From Candidatus Zhuqueibacterota bacterium 4484_87 (lineage in GTDB: Bacteria; Zhuqueibacterota; Zhuqueibacteria; Thermofontimicrobiales; Thermofontimicrobiaceae): a DNA stretch of 11,623 nucleotides. This document shows positions 7,701 through 11,623 of the stretch, piece after piece. Where the stretch lies: assembly GCA_002085355.1 (NCBI GenBank), contig NATN01000046.1, forward strand, positions 1 to 11,623. Reading direction: 5' to 3'. The position numbers and the translations under genes are program-made. The first letter of the stretch is position 1, and the number at the start of each line of letters is the position of its first letter. The notes under the pieces are model-generated. The model worked only from the letters and a program-made list of their open reading frames with translations. It ran no database searches and was not told the origin of the DNA.

Positions 7701-8897
7701 CTACTTCACATAGCCTTCCCACTTCTCTTTCAATTTGGGATCCATTGTTGTTTCCATGAGATAATTTCCAAACTCTTCTGCGGTAGCGCCGGTATCGCGT
7801 CCGGTAATCACGAGCTTTTTCTCGTATTGACCGCATACGTCCAGAGCCATCTCTAATTTTTCCGCTTTATCATCAAATCCAATGTGTCTGAGCATCATGG
7901 CACCAGCGCGAATGAGGCTGCTGGGATCCGCGTATTGGCCGCGTCCTTCTTTCATCATCCTTGGTGCGCTTCCGTGGATAGCTTCAAACATAGCATAACG
8001 CTTACCAATATTTGCAGAGCCGGCCGTCCCAACACCGCCCTGAAATTCCGCAGCTTCATCTGTCAAAATATCTCCGTACAGGTTTGGCAGTACAATCACT
8101 CTGAACTGAGTGCGTCGTTTTGGATCGACTAACTTTGCGGTCATAATATCAATGTACCAGCCTTCCCATTCCACTTGTGGGTAATCCTTGGCAACTTCGC
8201 CGGCAACTTCAAGGAATAAACCATCAGTGGTTTTCACAACGTTCGCTTTCGTCACAACAGTAACTTTATTGATATTGTTTTTCGCGGCGTAATCAAAAGC
8301 CATGCGAAGAATTCGTTCTGCACCCTGGCGAGTAATCACTTTAAAATCAAATGCCAGATCGCCGGTCACCTGAATGCCGCTGGAGCCCAGAATATATGCA
8401 CCTTCGGTGTTTTCGCGAAAAAACATCCAGTCAATGCCTTCCTTGGGCACTTTTACCGGACGAACATTGGCAAAAAGATCAAGATAACGGCGCATGGCAA
8501 CATTAGCGCTCTCAATATTGGGCCACTGGTCGCCTTTTTCCGGCGTTGTGGTCGGAGCTTTCAAAATCACATGGCAAGCTTTAAGTTCTTCCAACACATC
8601 ATCAGGGATGGCTTTTTTGTGTTTGGCGCGATTTTCAATTGTCAACCCTTCAATGGTGCGAAATTCTACCTTGCCGGATTTGACTTCGTCTTCCAACAAA
8701 AAAGATAGAATTCGCTGCGTCTCCTGCGAAATAATCGGGCCTATGCCATCGCCCCAGCAAACTCCAATGATGATCGGTTTCAATTTTTCATAATCGACCC
8801 AATCTTCGCCTTGTTTCATTTTGTCCACGCGCGCTAACTGCTGTTCCACAAGATTTGCGAAATGCTGCTTGGCTCGCTCAATTACATCATTGCTCAT
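7701..8897 (-). CDS. isocitrate/isopropylmalate-family dehydrogenase, probably isocitrate dehydrogenase
   Basis: This 398-residue cytoplasmic enzyme belongs to the beta-decarboxylating dehydrogenases, which oxidise a 2-hydroxy-3-carboxylic acid and release CO2. WGDGIGP is at 48-54. The substrate helix reads SANVAMRRYLDLFANVRPVK, and its pattern Ser130-x-Asn132-x3-Arg136-x9-Arg146 matches isocitrate dehydrogenase (E. coli Ser113, Asn115, Arg119, Arg129) rather than isopropylmalate dehydrogenase. FRENTEGAY (160-168) supplies the catalytic Arg and Tyr, TKANV (216-220) the catalytic Lys217, and YGDILTDEAA (274-283) the metal aspartates Asp276 and Asp280. The cofactor loop is HGSAP (308-312) followed by Arg313-Met314, where E. 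coli has the NADP-binding Lys-Tyr, so coenzyme choice is unclear. An N-terminal extension of about 35 residues precedes the fold. The start is supported by GGAGGA seven bases upstream. Homoisocitrate or another related acid is a less likely substrate. It is a lone gene; no leucine or lysine pathway genes adjoin it. Confidence 0.9.
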   Translation of the reverse strand: MSNDVIERAKQHFANLVEQQLARVDKMKQGEDWVDYEKLKPIIIGVCWGDGIGPIISQETQRILSFLLEDEVKSGKVEFRTIEGLTIENRAKHKKAIPDDVLEELKACHVILKAPTTTPEKGDQWPNIESANVAMRRYLDLFANVRPVKVPKEGIDWMFFRENTEGAYILGSSGIQVTGDLAFDFKVITRQGAERILRMAFDYAAKNNINKVTVVTKANVVKTTDGLFLEVAGEVAKDYPQVEWEGWYIDIMTAKLVDPKRRTQFRVIVLPNLYGDILTDEAAEFQGGVGTAGSANIGKRYAMFEAIHGSAPRMMKEGRGQYADPSSLIRAGAMMLRHIGFDDKAEKLEMALDVCGQYEKKLVITGRDTGATAEEFGNYLMETTMDPKLKEKWEGYVK

Positions 8898-8973
8898 TAC
8901 GATTCCTCCATTTTCATACTTGAAACGATTTGTTATTTTATTTAATTTTTATAAAAAGTGTGGCTGCTGTCAT

Positions 8974-8996
8974 TTTTTCAAAAACAGGTTGAAAAA
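8974..8996. repeat. 8-bp perfect inverted repeat in the dehydrogenase leader
   Basis: TTTTTCAA (8974-8981) and TTGAAAAA (8989-8996) are perfect inverted arms around a 7-base loop. They lie about 77-99 bases before the dehydrogenase start codon and just downstream of its predicted transcription start. The element could be a repressor site or a leader hairpin; the AT-rich arms make a stable RNA hairpin less convincing. No regulator can be assigned. Confidence 0.45.
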
Positions 8997-9012
8997 CGTA
9001 AAATGCCAGTGG

Positions 9013-9041
9013 AATATATAAAATAAACTCCACAATCGCAA
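9013..9041 (-). promoter_or_regulatory. candidate promoter of the dehydrogenase gene
   Basis: On the minus strand TTGCGA (9041-9036, four of six consensus bases) and TATATT (9018-9013, five of six) are spaced by exactly 17 bases. The predicted start near 9006 leaves a leader of about 108 bases that contains the inverted repeat at 8974-8996. Confidence 0.55.
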
Positions 9042-9059
9042 ATAATTTTTGAGAGAACG

Positions 9060-9321
9060 ATAAAAAAAGTTCTCGCATTAAGCGATATGCAATAGCGGTC
9101 CTGTTATTGGCAAGAATGGCATTCTCTGCATGTTATGCAAAAACAACTACTCCGGAAATAAGCTAAAAGCATTTCACCCGCCTGACTGAACAATTCTCTG
9201 GATAATCACCGGTAATTGGGACGAAGGGGAAGACGGTAAGCTCTGATGTGATTTTTATCAACTAAAATTGAATGGAAAATATGTCGAGAGGGGAATTGAT
9301 TTATCTGAAATAGAAAAATGA
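9060..9321 (+). pseudogene. decayed small exported (lipo)protein gene
   Basis: Protein-like sequence appears in pieces across frames. At 9060 the frame reads (ATA)-KKVLALSD, a signal-peptide start whose ATG seems to have become ATA. The frame next to it reads RYAIAVLLLARMAFSACYAKTTTPEIS and stops at 9164; that is a hydrophobic segment ending in a lipobox-like FSAC. KHFTRLTEQFSG follows in the same frame and stops at 9203. A further frameshift gives IITGNWDEGEDGKL (from 9202), a TGA at 9244, then CDFYQLKLNGKYVERGIDL and SEIEK with a final TGA at 9319. Joined, these would make an exported protein of roughly 85 residues. At least one lost start, two frameshifts and two stops argue for decay rather than sequencing error. 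The family is not recognised. Confidence 0.6.
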
Positions 9322-9364
9322 TCTGCTAAACAACCTAAAACAAAACTCATAAAAATACAACCCC

Positions 9365-9413
9365 GAACCACGCAGGGTTCAGAGAGCAAAAACTTGCGTA
9401 TTTTCAAGTACGC
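9365..9413 (-). terminator. possible weak terminator after the ankyrin gene
   Basis: On the minus strand, 45-62 bases past the ankyrin stop, GCGTA/TACGC (9396-9400 and 9409-9413) can pair around an 8-base loop and is followed by AAGTTTTTGC. An alternative stem, ACTTG/CAAGT (9392-9396 and 9405-9409), overlaps it. A second hairpin, GAACC/GGTTC (9365-9369 and 9376-9380), follows and precedes GGGGTTGTATTTTT. All stems are only 5 bp, so this is a tentative call. Confidence 0.35.
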
Positions 9414-9457
9414 CTTGAGCCCGGCGATGTAACTTATCCCTGACTTTAAAATAGCGT

Positions 9458-10513
9458 CTATTTCTTCTTGCCTGTTTCACCTGCTTTTTGTTTTGTTGAA
9501 TCAGCAGGCAGTTTTTGTACATTTGTTGAGTCCTGTTTTGTGCTATCAGCCTTGGCAGAAACCGTTCGTACCAGCCCTCTGGCTTCGAGCAAAGTGATTA
9601 TCTCTTCATATTTATTTTTTTCTGCCAGGGACATCACCGTTACTTCTGATTTATTGGAAATTTTCACATCAGCGCCTTTTTCTATCAAGACTTTTGCGAT
9701 TTCCGGATGATGAAAATCCAGCGCATAAAGCAAGGCACTATTCCCAAGGATATCCGTGGCGTTAATGTTCGCGCCTCTGTTTAAAAGTAACTTTACCAAT
9801 TTAAGTTGTCCGTGCTTAGCGGCAATCATCAGCGGCGTTTTTCCATAGCTATCGGGCATATTCACTTCGGCGCCATTTTTCAGCAAAAAAGAAACGACAT
9901 TTTCATGTCCCACAGCGACAGCGAGCAACAGCGGCGTTTTCCCGTCATCTTTTTTTCGAAAATTTATATCTGCACCTTTTTTCACAAGAAGCATGACCAC
10001 ATCATCGCAACCACTCAGCGCAGCCTTAATCAGCGGCGAATTTCCCAGCTTATCAGTACGATTTACTGGAATTGACTCAGCGAGCAAAATTTCACAAACA
10101 TCCGCGTGGCATTTCTCAGCCGCCAAATCCAGCGCAGTCTCATTGAGATTTGTTTCCTCCTTTGCACTGGCGCCTTTTTTCAGCAAAAATTTTACTATGG
10201 GAACATGCCCTTTCTGTGCCGCTAACATGAGGCTGGTGTAGCCAAAATCCTTTTTAACATTCACATCCGCGCCTTTTTCAACGAACCATTTCACCAAATC
10301 CCTGTAGCCGCGCTCAGCAGCTATCATCAACGGCACGGTGCCATCATCCAAAATCGGTGCATTTAAGTTAGTATCTTTCTTAACCAATTTTTTCACTGCT
10401 TTCAAATTACCGGTCCGGCAAGCAGTGAGAAAATCAATTTTCTGCGCAGTCAATGGGCGAACCAAAAATAAAATCAAGAAGACCGATACTAATGTACTTA
10501 CCATGTTTTTCAT
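9458..10513 (-). CDS. exported ankyrin-repeat protein
   Basis: With the start used here the protein has 351 residues. Residues 1-24 form a signal peptide (MKNMVSTLVSVFLILFLVRPLTAQ, cleavage before or after the Gln), so it should act in the periplasm. About nine ankyrin repeats of roughly 33 residues follow (26-313). The central ones are canonical, such as GKTPLMIAAKHGQLKLVKLL with GANINATD; the first and last are degenerate caps. Such repeats bind other proteins; no enzyme domain is present. The last 38 residues are a polar tail containing ADSTKQ twice and ending in Lys-Lys-Lys. GGAG six bases upstream supports the ATG at 10513. An in-frame ATG at 10541-10543 overlaps the stop of the preceding gene (TAATG) and would add ten residues; it has a weaker ribosome site and breaks up the compact signal peptide. 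The partner is unknown. The gene is the last of three in a tight minus-strand cluster. Confidence 0.9.
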   Translation of the reverse strand: MKNMVSTLVSVFLILFLVRPLTAQKIDFLTACRTGNLKAVKKLVKKDTNLNAPILDDGTVPLMIAAERGYRDLVKWFVEKGADVNVKKDFGYTSLMLAAQKGHVPIVKFLLKKGASAKEETNLNETALDLAAEKCHADVCEILLAESIPVNRTDKLGNSPLIKAALSGCDDVVMLLVKKGADINFRKKDDGKTPLLLAVAVGHENVVSFLLKNGAEVNMPDSYGKTPLMIAAKHGQLKLVKLLLNRGANINATDILGNSALLYALDFHHPEIAKVLIEKGADVKISNKSEVTVMSLAEKNKYEEIITLLEARGLVRTVSAKADSTKQDSTNVQKLPADSTKQKAGETGKKK

Positions 10514-10542
10514 TATGCACTCCGCTTTGAAAAGCTTTTTCA

Positions 10543-10944
10543 TTAAACTTCACCCAGACTCAGGTCGCCCACTATTTTTATCAACTTGCCGTCTCGCTCG
10601 ACCGTTATTTCTCTTTCGGGAAAATACTCAGGTAATTTTTCCTTGAGAATTTTGAATGCTTCTTCTTCAATTTCAGCAATCCGCTCTTTTTCAACATCAT
10701 CCAGCGTAGCGAGGTGTACATCAACCACATATCCCCTGCCGAATTTTGAACCATACCCTAAAGAAAAAGACGCTGTAATGCTGAACAGACCGTCCTGCGT
10801 TTTGGATGATGTTTTTCCCCGTCGTGGCCTCGCCGGATGCAACCGATACCTTCCTTTATATTTGTCTTCAAGATAATCATCGACAACATTAATGAGCTGT
10901 TGAAGCTTCTTTTGCCATTCGCCTAATTTCGGATGTTGAACCAT
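10543..10944 (-). CDS. conserved-looking hypothetical protein, 133 residues
   Basis: This small soluble protein has no signal peptide or membrane segment, and I do not recognise the family. Visible layout: an amphipathic helix (about 6-30, LGEWQKKLQQLINVVDDYL); a basic loop (31-48, rich in Arg, Lys and Pro, with HPARPRRGKTSSK) that could contact nucleic acid or phosphate; two strands around SITASFSLGYGSKFGRG and YVVDVHLATL (55-81); an acidic helix (82-107, DVEKERIAEIEEEAF); and a final hairpin (111-127). Its start lies one base after the stop of the methyltransferase gene, with AAGGAA as ribosome site, and its stop overlaps an ATG in front of the ankyrin gene. The three genes are therefore almost certainly one transcript. 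The context and the basic loop would allow a role near RNA, but nothing shows it. Confidence 0.85.
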   Translation of the reverse strand: MVQHPKLGEWQKKLQQLINVVDDYLEDKYKGRYRLHPARPRRGKTSSKTQDGLFSITASFSLGYGSKFGRGYVVDVHLATLDDVEKERIAEIEEEAFKILKEKLPEYFPEREITVERDGKLIKIVGDLSLGEV

Positions 10945-10945
10945 G

Positions 10946-11623
10946 CTATTCCTTTTCTGTAAAACCCTCTAACTTCTTGCAAATAAAATGTACCAGAGAC
11001 AAATCTTCAGCGCTGAGCACTGCTAATCGCTCTAATATTCGGTGATAAACGTGAAACTCTTCCCGTACGCCAAAAGTATCAAGCAATCTCGAAACTCTGT
11101 TTTTCAAAACCGTTAACTTTTCATTGTTTGTGGCAACTATGTCTCGTCCGTGATTATCCACAATCAATGGCGAAAGAGAATAGGCATAAACCATCACCGC
11201 CTGAGCCAAATTTAACGACGGAAAAGTCGTCCTCAGCGGAACAGAGGAAACAATATCGCACTTTTTCAACTGCTCGCTGGTAAGTCCGCTTTTTTCCGGC
11301 CCAAAGACCAGTCCGACACTGGCTATAGTGTTCCGCTTATTCTTTATTAAAGCTGCAAGTTCTGATGCTGCATAATAATGCCTTTTGAAAGCGCGCTTGC
11401 GAACTGTTGTGCCAATTAAAAAATCAATACCATCAACTGCTTCCGCGAAATTAGAAAAAACGCGTGCCCCTTCCAGAATATCAGCAGAACCGTGCGCGAC
11501 CCAGCGAGCTCTTTCGCACAGATGATCCGCCGGATTCACGAGCCGCAACGAATGAAATCCCATTGTCTTCATCGCCCTTGCCGCCGCGCCGATGTTTTCC
11601 GGCAGGGCTGGTTCGACTAAAAT
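10946..11623 (-). CDS. TrmJ-like SPOUT tRNA/rRNA 2'-O-methyltransferase, 5' end cut by the right edge
   Basis: The enzyme transfers a methyl group from S-adenosylmethionine to a ribose 2'-OH in RNA; in TrmJ this is position 32 of tRNA. The frame stays open to the window end. The residues before the ATG at 11572 read ILVEPALPENIGAAARA, which is the conserved first SPOUT motif, so the true start lies outside and the visible part is 225 residues. Further motifs are LVFGPEKSGLTSEQL (motif 2, at about 11258-11302) and VPLRTTFPSLNLAQAVMVYAY (motif 3, at about 11185-11247), which form the trefoil-knot cofactor site. A C-terminal helical segment (around NEKLTVLKNRVSRLLDTFG) matches the TrmJ-type tail. 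The exact RNA target (tRNA Cm32/Um32 or another) cannot be fixed. It heads, or lies upstream in, a cluster with the hypothetical and ankyrin genes. Confidence 0.92.
   Translation of the reverse strand: MLVEPALPENIGAAARAMKTMGFHSLRLVNPADHLCERARWVAHGSADILEGARVFSNFAEAVDGIDFLIGTTVRKRAFKRHYYAASELAALIKNKRNTIASVGLVFGPEKSGLTSEQLKKCDIVSSVPLRTTFPSLNLAQAVMVYAYSLSPLIVDNHGRDIVATNNEKLTVLKNRVSRLLDTFGVREEFHVYHRILERLAVLSAEDLSLVHFICKKLEGFTEKE

Larger units (their letters stand above)
8898..9457. other. 560-base intergenic region with promoter, inverted repeat, gene remnant and hairpins
   Basis: No intact gene is visible on either strand. Moving right from the dehydrogenase start it holds an AT-rich leader with an 8-bp inverted repeat, a candidate leftward promoter (9013-9041), the decayed plus-strand lipoprotein gene (about 9060-9321), and two small hairpins (9365-9413) in the spacer after the ankyrin gene. 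Confidence 0.75.

Noticed and set aside
9361..9440. tRNA-like segment containing GGTTC near 9376
   Set aside because: No acceptor stem, anticodon arm or D-arm can be built around it; the GGTTC pairs locally with GAACC instead.
9806..10241. Plus-strand open frames opposite the ankyrin gene
   Set aside because: They follow the periodicity of the ankyrin repeats on the other strand and have no start signals.

Overview
The window reads as ordinary chromosome of a Gram-negative, probably anaerobic or facultative bacterium. Evidence for this is a TonB-dependent receptor with an N-terminal carboxypeptidase-regulatory-like domain, which is typical of the Bacteroidota/Calditrichota/KSB1 (FCB) side of the tree. 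Exported proteins carry normal signal peptides, and a single-chain pyruvate:ferredoxin oxidoreductase is present. GC content looks moderate and the intergenic DNA is AT-rich with clear Shine-Dalgarno sequences. The FCB assignment is inference; no rRNA or marker gene is present to settle it.

Layout, left to right: (1) 1-329, the 3' end of an unrecognised plus-strand gene. (2) 371-841, a small exported protein with three 'IQG...NGKL' repeats. (3) 924-952, a strong terminator. (4) 980-4510 minus, pyruvate:ferredoxin oxidoreductase (nifJ/por). (5) 4511-4927, a divergent control region with a near-consensus promoter and two abutting palindromes. (6) 4928-7096 and 7101-7574 plus, a TonB-dependent receptor tightly coupled to a MarR-family regulator. 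(7) 7636-7673, a terminator shared by converging transcripts. (8) 7701-8897 minus, a decarboxylating dehydrogenase most like isocitrate dehydrogenase. (9) 8898-9457, an intergenic stretch with a probable promoter for that gene and the remains of a small lipoprotein gene. (10) 9458-11623 minus, a tight cluster of a TrmJ-like RNA methyltransferase (cut by the right edge), a conserved-looking 133-residue protein of unknown function, and an exported ankyrin-repeat protein.

The most interesting signal is in the receptor/MarR unit. Immediately downstream of a TTGACA-N17-TATATT promoter lie a perfect 17-bp palindrome and a directly abutting, imperfect second copy, both with the core CGAA-N3-TTCG. 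They sit where transcription should start. The second gene of the transcript is a MarR regulator, so the simplest reading is an autoregulated, ligand-inducible outer-membrane uptake module whose substrate cannot be told from sequence. Pyruvate oxidoreductase and isocitrate dehydrogenase are central carbon enzymes on separate transcripts; nothing here shows that they are co-regulated. I found no CRISPR array, insertion sequence, tRNA/rRNA gene or phage feature.
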